Below are positions 9,530-24,456 of a stretch of 64,000 bases of DNA, piece by piece. The DNA comes from Periplaneta americana (taxonomy: Eukaryota > Arthropoda > Insecta > Blattodea > Blattidae), in contig NC_091128.1 of the NCBI RefSeq assembly GCF_040183065.1, positions 179,627,168 to 179,691,167 on the forward strand, read 5' to 3'. How positions within the stretch are numbered: position 1 is the first letter of the stretch; every line of letters starts with the position of its first letter. Under the pieces are notes generated by a model. That model saw only the letters and a program-made list of their open reading frames with translations, did not search any database and was not told where the DNA came from. Both the position numbers and the translations under genes were made by a program.

Positions 9530-12000
9530 TATTTATGTCGTTGATTATGATATAAATGTTTCACATTGTAAGATTAATTTTAATGTAGTATCAATTTTTC
9601 AACAGTGAAACTAATTTTTTAATATGATTATTATTCACTTATGTACCTCAAGTTTCTTAATGAGATAAACATTAAGTACCTATGTACTTCGTTTTCATCG
9701 AACTGGGATTTAAACGCAAATTTTGATTATTACTTTTCGTTTGTTTGTAAATTGAGAACCATGTTCTGAATGACAAAACTGGCGTTAATTCTCCTGTATA
9801 CAAATTCAATTATGTAAATAACTCCACTATTTTGTACGGATGTCAATAAATACTTTTGCTTTATTCATGAACACGTACAAAAAATGCAAAGCTTTGTTGT
9901 TATGTTACAGCAACTGCATGAAATAACTAACTTATTCATAATACAAATTTTTGGAAGAAAAAGTATTTCGTGCATTTGATATGAAAAAATGCATCTTTTG
10001 ACAGTCATGAAGTTTTACCTGGCCATGCAAATACTCGGGCGATATTTATGTTAAAACGAACTCATCTAATGTGCAATACTGAATACCAGTATTAGTAGGA
10101 TGAAAAATTAAAGGGAACAACAAAAACTAAAATGGCACAAAAACTAACAATTAAATATATTTTAAACAAAAACAGACTAGAAACAATATTCAAATAAAAA
10201 CACACTTTCGTTTGTCTTCTCCATGAATTAAAAAAATTCTTTCTTTTGCATAAATTAAAACTACAGTATTAAGTATGAAACGGTTTCATAATACTTTTAA
10301 CCTACAATACCATACGAGATTCTAAAAATATGGTTGTACAATACCCACAAAATGTATTATTTATACAAACACTACTGTCAGAATTTCTGCTCACCACTTA
10401 TTTTTTTCGCGTGGTGCAACAGAAACTGATTTCAGAAGTTGTGTATGGATATCCTCCAATAACCAAAGGTTTGAACACTATCAGATCTTTGTCTTAAAAA
10501 TAATACTTTTTATATCACTGTCATGTAGCAGTGATTTTAAATAAAATACAATTAAGTAGCAACAAAACACACTGTATCAAATTATTAAGCATCCTGCCAC
10601 ACACAAGACTTGCACCACTGGGAAAGGAGACGGCATCCACAGCATTCACTTCAACAATGTACTGTTACATACCAGCTTTCATTTCAGAACTGGGGAAGTT
10701 TAAAACTAGAGTTAATTGCATTTTATGTTTCACCCCCTCACTTCCCCTCTCCTCCATTTGAAATTTCAATTCACAGAGAAAGACGAAAAATTAAGAGAGC
10801 TATTGGAAGAATTACTGGACATGGTCTGTTCAGGAAACATGGGATTCTTCACGGCAATCCAAAGAGACAGCCAGGCACACACTTGTACGGTGTGAAGAGT
10901 CGCCCTCTTTGAGGGACTTATACCTTCTACTAACCTTGTAGATAAAGTTCTTAAATTTATTCAAGAAATATAGTTTAATATACAAGGTTGCACAGAAAGT
11001 CTTTTAGGCTGAATTAAAATCAATGTTCAGTCTTGGATATTAAATACGCGGACGAAACTCGGAACCTATGAAGAAAAATTTTATCAACATTTACACAACA
11101 AGCAGAAGTTCAAGAAATTCCATGAAAACAACTAAACTGTTGTAAGATAAATAAATAAATACAAGCATTGGTAATGACTGTATCAAACAGTATTCACAGT
11201 GAACAAGCATGATCCAAATTGCACTGTGTGGCACATTTCTTCAAGTCCCGTGTGCCTGATACATGCCTTTTAAGTAATGCAAAAAGCCATCAACACAGTC
11301 AGAAGGGCGGTTTTACACTCAATTTCACGTAAATACTGACAGTTTTCATAATTTGTAAAGAAAACTCGTTCGAAATTTATAATCAGTACTATAAAAATTA
11401 CTTCTCTATACAGGGTGTAAAGATTGAAAAATTGTAGTCAAGAAATCAATAATATAAAAATATTTCATATCGGTAGTATACACACTCAAAAACAGAGTGG
11501 GGGATGTTTTCGGCAGAGGCGAGGGAAAAATCCTTCTCATTTGCACTATAAATTGTATCCAAATTAATATTTGAAAAATTAGTAAATTAAATTCACTGTA
11601 AAATTTAACTTCTTAGCTCCAAAAATTTTCATGAATGAATAACGTGTTTCAGCATTCCTAAAATGAACATTGTGGATGCCCAATGTATTATTTATTGTCT
11701 TGACTTCAGGTGTAAAACACTTAAAAAATAAATAATAACATGCAAATGAGAAAATTGGAACGTCTTTGTAACTGACAATGCCAAACAATAAGATACAGCT
11801 ACATCTGGCGTCCTATTATCTTAAGTTATACTATATGAAAAATAGTTTTACTTATCCTTATAAATACACTGAATTTGAACCTGGACTCCTACTAAACAAA
11901 GTAGTCAGTTAATGTCATCTCAAGATAGTCAAACGATCATAATACTAAAATACTGCTTTTCAGAGCAAACAAATGCTCGCAATTATGGAGATCAGCCTCA
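9530..12000. other. Long AT-rich stretch 3' of XPR1
   Basis: Probably includes XPR1 3' untranslated or downstream sequence, but I cannot place its poly(A) site. The open frames here are short and resemble nothing I recognise. Confidence 0.4.
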
Positions 12001-12005
12001 GGTGG

Positions 12006-12248
12006 GAAAAGTAGTAAGTACGACCGAGGGTTGTCAGAAATGGTTAGCATGTCTGACTGTGAAACAAGTGGGCCAGGGTTCAAACACTGATTGGGACAAG
12101 TTACCTGGTTGAGATTATTTCTGGGGTTTTCATTCAATGCCGGGTAACTGGACCCCGGACTCATTTCACTGGTATTATCACCTTCATTTCGCTTAAGAGG
12201 CTAGATAAACATAGCAGTTGATAAAGTGTCATAAAATAAACCACTTAA
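12006..12248 (+). repeat. SINE-A copy 2, diverged
   Basis: Recognisable by 'CAAGTTACCTGGTTGAG', 'CCCCGGACTCATTTCACTGG' and 'TATTATCACCTTCAT' in family order. The head is strongly mutated (B-box region 'GGGTTCAAACACTG'), indicating an old insertion. Confidence 0.75.
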
Positions 12249-12605
12249 GAAAAATTATATTACGTGTAAATTATAAATATGATATAAAAATAACTTAAAT
12301 ATGAACAGCTGTCCTGATTAGCTGTATGTGGCTTGTACAACGCACACAAGAAACTCTGTTGAGAAAATATTTTCTGTTATCTCAGTCAGCAGTGAGACTT
12401 CCTACAGTTTTCCACCTGAAGAATACATGACGATCAATAGATTGATAAAAATATGGAGATGCCACCTGCCTCTGGCTTGGCTTGTACATTCTTATCACAA
12501 GTATTTGAGTATCTTCGTTATGGTGGTTACACCCCCCAGTCTGAACTGTACAGACCTGCAGATGAATAAGGTGACACAAACTGTTTGTGGGCATATTCTG
12601 CCTTC

Positions 12606-15600
12606 CTAGCTGTCAGGGTCGTCGGTGGATTCTCCTTCCAGCAGCAGACGGTGGTCCTCCTTCTTCTTGGTGGCAACATGTTTCTTCTTGCGTCTGTTGA
12701 CCACGCCGTCCTCGTCGTCCATCATGCGTATTATCTGGACCTGGTCCGACGTGTCCATGGGGGCCACCGAGATGTCCCTCACTGCTCGGAACTTGCCACA
12801 GTTGTTGAGGTGTTCATTTTCCAGTCGGAAAAAGTTCCATACAAAACGTCTGTGGAAAATACGAAACTTACTTATTGATGAATGAAAGAAGCATTGGATT
12901 AAGAATCTTAATCTAAAATTATAATTGTATTACTGTAGTCGTGACGCTGTTATTCCCGGCGTGACTCCTCCTATTTGCTTACGTCTTAGGAAGTGAAGGC
13001 TCTATAAAGTCTAGGTAGGTAGTAATGTTCGCCATTTTTGTTCTTTCGTTGCCGAGCTACCAGACGAGGAATCTATTTGCCACACCGTTAAACATTATCG
13101 TGTCGTAGCCCCTATGATAATAAATCAAACGCACTGTAATTCAGCAAATAATTCAGCGGCAAATAATCTCCCCGTGTGCTTTCTGCGAACGCCAATGAAA
13201 GAGCCAAAATGGTGGGCGATTATATTAACTATTTATCGAACCTTAAGAAACGAATAACGTCTTCATCAGCGAATCACAAGACGCACATGTTTAAATGTAG
13301 CCGACCTGCAACGCGATTGGCTGCCGAAAATTAGAGCGATGGGACTATAGCAGTGTCCAGTTCACGTGCCGCCTTGAATACTATTTCTCCCACCTTCTTT
13401 CTTGTTTTGTCTAACAGATGACTCTGCAGTCTCATAGCATCAAAGACAACCATGTGGAAAGACAGTGTTGTAATATTTCTGTGTTAGTAAATGCCAGGGC
13501 TTTTCCTTTCAGATTAAACTTGAGGTTGGTCGCGTAAATTACAAGAGACATATGTAATTTACATCGCACAGAAAAGCTAATTTTTACACGATTTTCTACA
13601 TGGCATAATAAATTATTTTCATGGAAGTAAATTAATAAGTTACATACTCTACTGTGTGCCTGAAAATGCTGTGTTTTTAATTATCGAGTCATAAAATGTA
13701 CATTTTGCGCATCTTCATTTTCAAGTTTAGTGGGAATAAAACTAAGTTCGTCAAACTTGCTATGCAAAGGTCTTGCTATGTATGATATGTCGCCTTCAAC
13801 TTTTATTTTTAATATAGTATCTTACTAACTTCAAAAATCACTGATTAAAAAACACATAGGTTACTGAACACTTCGCAACTATGCTGTAAATTAAAGCTGA
13901 TTATGTCATTTCATACTTTTAAAATTTCTAGACTCTGAGATTACAATATAATCACCAACAATCTAGAAGTGTGTAGTAAAAGTCAAAGGTACATAAGTTA
14001 TAAGGTAATAAGTTACATACTGAATCAATTTAATTTGCAATATGACTGATTTTATTCGTTTTATGTATTTCAATTGATTACACAGGACCTAAACTTTTAA
14101 TTTTGTCACATTTTCGCTAGATCATGAAATGTCCTTCGTTATTGACAAAATCTCGTAAAACATCGCCATATTACAGCCAGATCTATACAGAAAAAAATGC
14201 ACAATACAGTCTTTAAATCCTATCAAAATTAAATCAACTTCCATACAGAGTAAAGAATAAAGGTACTGTGTAATACCTAATACATACTACAGTATTATCG
14301 TTTTTATTTCAATACAACCCAATAAGAGATGCCAAGCAGCTTTGATGGCGTTAAATAGGTTGGACAGAGTCTTGAAAAAATGAATAAGGAATTTCAAAAT
14401 TTTTTTATAGATATGAGCAAAAAAATTGTTTTTTTTTTTTTTCAATTTTTTTTTTTTTTACATTCCAGGACCAATGGAACTTAATCCAGGACACAGGACA
14501 CACCATTAAAAGGCAGAATAATCGTGGGAAATCCAGGACGTCTGGCAACCCTGGTCCAAGCATTATAGGAAACAGAATTCTATTGATTTATTAATGCATA
14601 TTTATAACTTATTAGTGGGTTTTTAGGGCCAGCAGCAGCAATAATAATAATATGTTCCACGAAAGAGCTACATACCTGAAAACTTCCAATGGCGACAGGA
14701 CGCATATCATGATGTCGTGCTGCACTTCTGCAAACGTCGTAAGAGACAAATTGAGAGCCCAGCCAAACCGCAAGATCAAGTCTTCCACTATTGCGAAGTA
14801 GTAGTAACACTGAAACAGAAGTGGAGAACGAGAGTTCGAACCAATGCTCAGGCAGTTCCCACTATCACCGTCTGACATGCCAAAGGAGGAATGGCGGGAG
14901 AGTTCCCTAGTGGTCAGATCAGCACACCACAGATCTCTGTGAACTCTGGCTGTCAGGGAGTGAAAAGTACGACCAGGTTCAAACCCAACCAAGACAGACA
15001 AGATTCTGACAGCAGGAACAACTCCTTTCTCTATATAAGATGGACGTTGTACTGTATTTATTTACATTCCAGGGTATTCGTACACTACTTCACAGTTTGA
15101 ATATGGAACTTACTTACTTACTTACTGGCACCCAGAGGTTCATTGCCGCCCTCACATAAGTCCGCCATTGGTCTCTATCCTGAGCAAGATTAATCCAGTC
15201 TCTATCATCATATCCCACCTCCCTCAAATCCATTTTAATATTATCTTCCCATCTACGTCTCGGCCTCCCTAAAGGTCTTTTTCCCTCCGGCCTCCCAACT
15301 AACACTCTATATGCATTTCTGGATTCGCCCATATGTGCTACACGCCCTGCCCATCTCAAACGTCTGGATTTTATGTTCCTAGTTATGTCAGATGAAGACT
15401 ACAATGCGTGCAGCTCTGTGTTATGTAACTTTCTCCATTCTCCTGTAACTTCATCCCTCTTAGCCCCAAATATTTTCCTAAGAACCTTACTCTCAAACAC
15501 CCTTAATCTCTGTTCCTCTCTCAAGTGAGGGTCCAAGTTTCACAACCATACAGAACAACCGGTAATATAACTGTTTTATAAATTCTAACTTTCACATTTT

Positions 15601-18600
15601 TTGACAGAAGATTAGATGACAAAAGCTTCTCAGCCGAATAATAACAGGCATTTCCCATATTTATTCTGCGTTTAATTTCCTCCCGAGTGTCATTTATATT
15701 TGTTACTGTTGCTCCAAGATATTTCAATTTTTCCACCTCTTCGAAAGATAAATCTCCAATTTTTATATTTCCATTTCGTACAATATTCTGGTCACGAGAC
15801 ATAATCATATACTTAGTCTTTTCGGGATTTACTTCCAACTCTATCTCTTTACTTGCTTCAAGTAGAATTTCCGCGTTTTCCCTAATCGTTTGTGTATTTT
15901 CTCCTAGCATATTCACGTCATCCGCATAGACAAGCAGCTGATGTAACCCATTCAACTCCAAACCCTCTGTGTTATCCTGAATATGGAACATGTCAAAAAA
16001 AATCTTAATAGGTACTACAAAGTTTTGTTGTTGTTGTTTAATCAACTGTCCGAAGACAGGTAACCTCTTAAGTAACATCAATAAGGCATCACTCATGAGG
16101 CAACTAGGCCAGGAGATAATGGGGTAGGGTGGCCAGTTCCTTTCCCCCTCCAATGCATACATCGCCAATTAGCTACATATTCCACTAATCATACTTCAGA
16201 TGCATACAAACAATTGTTCTTCCTCTGACACATATCGTCAAGTGAGATGTACTGCCTGATAAAATATACAGTATACATATGAGCCAGAACCTCAATCAGA
16301 GTTATACAAAGTCTTAATAAAATTATAGCCACAGTCTAGTTGAAATATATATAGAAGAGTTTTACAACACAAGAAGTTAGTATCAATACTTAATACAAGA
16401 CAGAAATGCAGCGTTGTTGAATGTTATAAATTCTCCTACAGAATAGAAGGCGTGAGAAATTAGGTACTTCTTTAATTTGGCCCTAAATAATCTTATGTTT
16501 TGAGTTTGATTTTTTATATCCATAGGGAGGCTATTAAACATTTTTACTCCATATAACGCACTCCTTTTCGATAGCACGATAGACTTGCGCAAGGAGTATG
16601 AAAATCATTTTTTTGACACGTATTTATGCTATGAATTGTTGAATTAGTTACAAAGTTTTCACAACTGCATACGAGGATTATCACAGGAGCAAAACTGCCT
16701 GGAGTCAGGTTGTTCAGCAACAGGCTTTTATTCCATGCTGGCACAAGTTCATGCTCCTCCTGGAGCAAGGCATGAGGAGGATTATGTCTCCTTTCAGAAT
16801 CCGTTACCCTCAGTTGAGTTTGAACCCATGAATGTCAGATGCAGAGGCAGCATGGAGACTATTATCTCACTGAGACTACATGAAAATTTAGTGCAACCAG
16901 ATAGATCTTTGTCAGATAAGTGAGAAAAAGCTGGACATAATTAGAAGTTTATCATTGGCCATTTTGCTCAACAGGCGAGGTATGACCAGACAATAAAGAA
17001 CTACAATGCAGTACATTGCAAGCAACGCATGTGACATACAGACACTTCGAGCTCTGCTGTTACAATCTAGCAGCAGGGGACTGTACGTTAACTGCATATT
17101 TTTGGTAACGAATCTTGACACTTAATTTGATGAAATTTCTATCTTTCATGTGTTTGGATTGAATATAATATGTTGTTGTTGTTGTTTTCTAATGCCAGGC
17201 GTTTGACAATAAAGTCATTTGACCTCTTGCACTCCAATATTTTTCAAAGATATTATCATGGCCAGCCACTGAAGCACAGATTTTGAGGTGTTCCAAATCC
17301 ATTTCTTGGTTTGAGTTGCACAATGGCCAGTTAGGGGACTGATACATTTCAATTCTTTGCAAATTTTGTTTGTTGAAGTCTAAGTATGTAGATTTAATAA
17401 ATCTCTTCACAGAGTAATACGTAGATTTAGTAAAAGGTCTGTAAGTAGCAGTGCTGCCCTTCTTTGCTAAAGCATCCGCATTCTCGTTTCCCAGGATTCC
17501 ACAATGGGATGGTATCCATTGGAATACAATTCTTTTATTGAGTAATATTAATTGAGAGAGCATTTTAGTTATTTCTGCTGTTTGAGATGAAGGTGTGTGT
17601 TTAGAGACTATTGATAGAATAGCTGCTTTGGAGTCTGACAATATAACTGCATTCCTAAATTTACTGATGTGGCATAGAAGATTCCTGAGACATTCACTTA
17701 TTGCAACGATTTCTCCGTCAAAACTTGTTGTTCCATATCCAAGAGATCTATAAAGTGAGAAGAGACAGCATGTAACACCTGCACGAGCACCTTGTTCTCT
17801 GGAGATCAAGGATCCGTCGGTGTATAAGTGAAGCCAGTTTTGTGGAGGGTACCTAATATTAATTGTCTCTAAAGACAATTGTTTCAGTATTTCAGTGTTT
17901 ACTTCTGGTTTCAGTATTTCTTCTGTTAAATTTAGATTATATTCCATATTTAATAGAGTTAAAGGGTTTGGTTTAATTTGTAAGTTTTCTTTTAAATTCG
18001 GGATATTGATTTTCTGTTTTAATCCTTGAACAATGGATATGAAACTTTTTTTTGAGTTTTCAATCTACAGAGAGGACTGAATGAATGCCAATTGTTTCCT
18101 GGTAATCTGATAAGTTTTTCATATTGAATCAGTGCTTTTTCTTCTATTGTCATTTTGATTCCACCAGTAATGAGTCTGAGAGCTTGGTTTTGAACATATT
18201 CTATGTCGTTTATGAAAGGTGAAGTAATTAAAATTTCTCCGCAGTATGTCAGCACTGGCTGTATAAACATTTTGTATGTAGTGTTCAAAGTATTCCTAGA
18301 GCATCCCCATTTCTTTCCTGCTAGTCTTTTTAGAAGGGAGAATCTTTTACGAGCTTTTTCAGAAATGTATTTCAAATGGTTGCTCCATGTTAACTTACTA
18401 TCAAAAATAACTCCAAGATATTTGGATTCATAAGTTCTAGAAAGGTGTTGGTCATTGTATTGTATATATTATTTTAGTAGGTTATCTTACGATGTTGTAT
18501 CAACATCTAAGGTTATTTAGCGTCTGAATGAGATGAAGGTGATAATGCCGGTGAAATGAGTCCGGGATCCGGGGTCCAGCACCGATAGTTACCCAGCATT

Positions 18601-19123
18601 TGCTCACATTTGGTTGAGGGAAAACCCCGGAAAAACCTCAACCAGGTAACTTGCCCCGACCGGGATTCGAACCCAGGCCACGTGGTTTCGTGGTCAGACT
18701 CCGCAGTACTTACAGTAGAGGAGTAGACGACTTCTTCCCGCAGGTACTTGTTGTCGCCTGCCCTCTTATCGAACAGCCCCCAGTCCATCTTGATGTCCCA
18801 AGTGTATGCATAGCAGGAGCTCAGGATGGAAGACATCACCAGCAGGTAGAAGTACGGGTTCTCAGACTTCGCGTTGTAATTACCTGCAAGCATCAACGTT
18901 AGTGTTAATCAATGGACTTAATTTGCGTCCAAAAATGGCCGCTATATTTAACAAACGCAACTTTTGACATTCTTCGAAATTATACGCATGCCCAGCTTAG
19001 AAATGTTTGTAAAAAATGTATTCTTTCTTAAAAACGAAGTAGTTCTTATCATTTTCGTAAATTTTACAGTTTGTGGAGTTTTCCTGTGAATTTTATTTGC
19101 AAAGTTGCTATTATATATAACTG

Positions 19124-19182
<59 letters not shown>

Positions 19183-22100
19183 CATCATTATTACTGTATT
19201 ATACTGCATTTGTCTTCAATTTATGTCTGCTAGGTTCTTCTTTCAGGAAAAGTAGTAGCCAAATAACGTAAAAGAAAATAAAAAGGTGGGTGACAAAAAT
19301 TTAACGATGATGGATAAAAGAGTACAGCTTGATTCGAAATTCTATTGGGAATTATTACAGTACATCTGCAACGCAATATTTACAGTATCTGCCCTCAACG
19401 CATCTTAAGACAACGAAGAATATAGGTAACTAAGATAAGTTAAATTAGATCCATTATCGTAATGTCTAATTTTACTTCCTGAGATGACAAAGTGGTGCTA
19501 AAGCACCGAATTTCTTCGAAACTTCTTACTCAAGACATACAAGGGCAAGCTACTCTATTTAGCTAGCCCCAACAGATAACTTCTTGATTTTTGTATTTTT
19601 TAATGCATAATTCCTAAAATTCTTGTTGTTGTAGTTTGCATCTTCGTGCATTAACTTCTTTTTATTTAAGATACAGATGAATATTAACTGTTGCATAATT
19701 TTCGTGTATTATTTTATGAACTTCAGTTATCTGGTAACTTACGAACCTATCTTCCACAGACAAAAAACTGTGCAAGAGAAAGACGGAATTTCGTAGCTGA
19801 CGTACATTTCTCCGTCCAAACGCCCTACCGCTGCAAGATACTCATGGCAGACAATTTCATAATTGAAGGGTAATTGGAGAAAACAAGGGATATGTATTTT
19901 TACCAATCTCGTGGTGTATAGCGCATTCTATAGATGGCAACTGGGACTACAAAAACTGTCCAATCACAAAAAGTGAAAAAATGGGAATGTCCGTATAAGA
20001 CACTGGTCGGCATTTCTTGACTTGCGAGTCAATCCCTTAATACACAAGCAGGATGAAGGGGTAAGATGTGATCTCCCTCCCCTTAGCTACCACTTGTTCA
20101 TTCAAAGTTAAGCAGTTTGGGTATTTTCACTGTCCATCTCTACACACTGAAAACTTGCAATAGTGCCTTCTATGCCTCCCCCTCCTACCTTCCCCTTTGC
20201 TGTTTGCTAGCTATATTTTATATGACGCAATCTTTGTCGACCACTGGTATAAGATAACGTTAAAATCCAGCTGCAAGTAGGAAGCATCTTTCGCTATTGC
20301 AGACTCTGTTTACAGATGAATATTCCTTGCTGAACAGGATTCCAGTAAGCAATTCCTTGTTACTTTATTAAGGCCGAGATTTATTGTTTCAATTCTATTT
20401 TTAATCAAGATAACTGGCGTCAGCATGTGAGATGTATGTCTAGGACTAGAATCCCTTGTGCAATCCTGCATTACCAACCTACAGGCAGATCAACTGGACG
20501 TCCAATGAAGGGGAGAGGATGGTATTTTTTGGTGAAAAATGAGTAAATTAAAAAAAAAAAATTCTTTAAAATACTCTGTGACATGTGTGGAATGCATAGC
20601 ATAACATTTTGTGGATATTTGTGCTCTTATCGGATGTTGAGTCGCCATTTTTAAACTTCCTGCGTTATGGATTTTTAAATCACTCGCCCACTTTTATTGT
20701 TGTTTCCGGTAAATTAAATTAAAAAAAAATGTTTTTTTCTTTAAAATATCCTTTGATATGTGTGGAATGCATTGCACAACATTTTGTGGGTATTTGTGCC
20801 CTTATCGGAAGTCATTTTTAAACTTCCTGCGCTATGGATTTTTAAATCGGTTTCCAGTAACTTAATTTTTTTTGCTACATTGCCAGACAAAAATGGATAT
20901 AATTTCTGAACTATTACAGATACATGCATGAAATTTAGAACACACATTTTTTAGACTATTAGGAAACTTTTCTCTGCAACAGAATTTTGTTAATTGATTT
21001 CATTTTAAAAATACGTCCGTTTGTTTGCAAGAAAGGAAATCAGAAGATTGTTATTAAATTTTAATTGTTTATTTTGCAAACGTAGGGACTAATATCACAA
21101 TTCTGTTACAGACAGTTTGTAGAACATGCGTTTGCAAATACATTGCAAAAAACTGTTTGAATCTATCTTTAAAAACGGTTTAGATATATCGGTTTTAGTA
21201 CAATCCTGCATTGTGTATATTTTTTTCAAATTTGGGCCCCCAAATAATTTTTTTTTTTTTAGTATTTTTATTTGGTTGAGTTTTCACAGCTATCAGCTAT
21301 CTACATAAAAAAATTAATATTTTACACCAAATAGGAAAAAAGTTAAAAAAAATACCATCCTCTCCCCTGAAGAGATGGGCTGAAAACTTTAGTGAACTGT
21401 AAAGGTAAGTGTTCACTACATCGTATCGCACGCAATGGATATTTTAAGTGCAGTGCGTTCACTGTAACGGCTTTACCTCATCGCCTCATCGGATTCCCCT
21501 ATCAGCTGTTTAAAACATGACGTCGTACGATATTGACATTACTGAAAGCAGAGGAGTTGAGGTTAGGTCTATTAATTACGTCTGTTAGCGAATAAGAATT
21601 TGTAATTGCTTCATGCGTCTTAATTGAAGCGGAAGAAACGAAAGAAATATTGGTTACATAATATATTTGCAAGAAACGACTTGATTACTGTAATGGGAAC
21701 GCCTCAAATTATATAATTCTTCGCAATTTTCTACACGCGAAATAAGTTTTCCGTCTGGCATTTTGGCGCGACACTGAACATGGCACAACATAATAGTAAC
21801 AGTTGACCAATTAAAACTGATTTATTAAAGAAGGCCATGATCGCACGCATCGGAAAAGTTGCCCATCTGAGAAACGTGGATGGATTTGCCGCGAGGCGAT
21901 GCGTCCGATACGATGTACTGAACGCGGTTACACAACAATTACAGCAAAGATTGTCTTTTTTCGATCCGTGCGATTCGTCTGATGCGTGCGATACGATGTA
22001 GTGAACGCTTACCTTAACAGTCCTTCTGGGACTCTACCCTGTATGGCTGAATGATGATGAATTCTATTTTTAATATGATACATCTTATTAAGTAGTTTTA

Positions 22101-24392
22101 GGTGCAACATAGGAATTTCTTTCCCTTTTGGACGTTGATCAAGTTTGCTAATAATTTGAAGAGCTTCCTGATAATTGCGATAATTCATGTTCACAAACCT
22201 GAATAAAGCATATCCAATGTTGAGAACAACATGACCAGAAACGACGTGGCATACTTTCCAGCATTCACAAGATGAGGAAACGCCTCTTTGGTGTCCCTGT
22301 AGCGCCGAAGACACTGCGCAAACCTCCACCAGGCCGGCAGGCAGCCCACCACGGGGCGGATGATGCGCGTGTAGTCGTCGCACACGTTCACGTCTGCAAA
22401 ACACAACCACAGCGATGAGCCTTCAGTCGGGCTGCTGCAGCGGCGGTTGGTGTCATGTGCGCGCTTACCTTTACCAACCATCCAGCTCTCGTTCGTCAGG
22501 TAGAAGCATATGAAATATTGGAAGTCAACGAACACAACCACTAAGCTGTTCAGTTGGTCGGCCAGCCAGAAGTCCGCAAAATTCACGTAAAAGAAAGGGG
22601 CTAGCACTATCCGGCCCTGTGAACAAAGATGCAATCATAACTGCTGATAATCAAGTTCGAGTTCACACTTGAGACACAAATGCAATTAACAATGTTTAAT
22701 AGATTTACAGGAGAGAAGCAATGGAAGCTTGTTGACTAGCAAGGGTTAAATTGAGTACTTTACTTTATTGTCAGTAGATCTGTAGCCAGACCTTTCACAA
22801 GTGCCATTCTCTTTTACAATCTTACAATACTAGTATACTATACTTATTAGTACAAAAATAAAGTATCCCTTATCTAAGATCGAGTTTACAGAACTTCACA
22901 CTAAATAACATTTATGATATCTTCATCGGTTACGCATTCTGAAACCGACTCATTCCTGTCAATTTCAAAATGCATTCATGAAAAATTTTTTTCCCCATTA
23001 TGCCTGCAAAATTCTTTGGAATGCAGTTTTACAACGCCGAAGAAAAGATCATTGTCCACTAAGGGCTGTGCATAATACCTGCTGTAATAACAAAGAAAAT
23101 CTACTCCTTAAAGTAAACCCGTTACAAATGCTAGATATTGAGCAGTATACAGATCTACTGGAGGATGTCAAAAAAGATGACACTCTGAAAGACGTACTGA
23201 AATCATTAGCCTTAGAAACAATCAATACAAGATCTCCAGAGCAACAATGGCTCCATATTTTTTCTGACGACTCCCTGCTAACAAATCAAATAGGAGCAGG
23301 TGCTGGAGCTACATGCCTTCTGTTCTCCTTGGATATGGTACCACAAATTTTGATGGAGAAGTGGAGGCCATATCTACGACACTTCAAAATCTTCTGTACA
23401 GAATAGCTCAATTCCAGCAAGCAGTAATTCTTTCTGACTCAAAAGCAGCCATTGTAGCTATAACATCCACTTTAACACCAAAGAGTCAACAAATTCTTGA
23501 GTGCTGGAAATGCCTATTTCACCTCAACAACCTGAAGAAAAAAATAGTTTTTCAATGGATACCAGCACACTGCTGATTATCTTGCCAAAAAGGGCTGTGG
23601 TACTATTCGAAAACCTGCTACACAATTATCCTATTATACAAAAAAAAAAAGAATGATTACTTCACAATACCACAAAATTATAACAGATCATCATCTCCAA
23701 ATTTCCAAAAATAAAAGGTGGGAAACTGTCTCAACCCAAGGATACCCAAGGAAGAATGCAGTTGCAATTTTTATACTGTTTACGGGCCACGACTTCTTGG
23801 CAAGCATCTCCACAGGACTGGGATATATCCTTCACACTCTGCCCCTTACGTAATCTTCAGGAGGAAATGGGTCAAAATCATTTTCAACACTGCCCAGTCA
23901 CTATCAACTTGAGTGAAAAATACTGGAGAGCGAGAGAATTAATGATTTCATTGTCAGAAATTCAGCATTAGCAAACAACAACAACAACAACATATACTGT
24001 ATACCTGCTGATGCAGTACATTATACTGCAGAAACGCTCTGTGCACTATTATCTTTTATACTGGTTTTTTTAATGATTGATTTCCACTAAATGTATTGTG
24101 TCTGAGGGACATACTTCCCTGGGTTAAATACGAATTCGCAGTATATCAGACCACGCTATATCGGGGTTTTATTGTACTTCTTGTTTTACTCATAATTCCC
24201 AAGCAATGATGTATGGCCAAGCCTTCCCTTGCTGCTTACACCATTATTCTGTGTAGGTAGACCTCATAGCCTACCTGTTATGGTTCTTCTCTTCTTTAGT
24301 CATCATTTCCAAATTATAAACAGAGTTACTTAACATACTGATGTTTCCCCGTCCGGCAAAAATAATTTTTGGGTTTATTATCTTTACTAACG

Positions 24393-24456
<64 letters not shown>

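Noticed and set aside
10610-10912. Plus-strand open frame of about 100 codons
   Set aside because: No recognisable domain, no codon pattern different from its surroundings and no splice partner; likely chance.
22009-22410. Single open frame of about 133 codons overlapping XPR1 exon 7
   Set aside because: A different frame from the XPR1 reading; the exon 7 frame matches the EXS domain and both splice sites.
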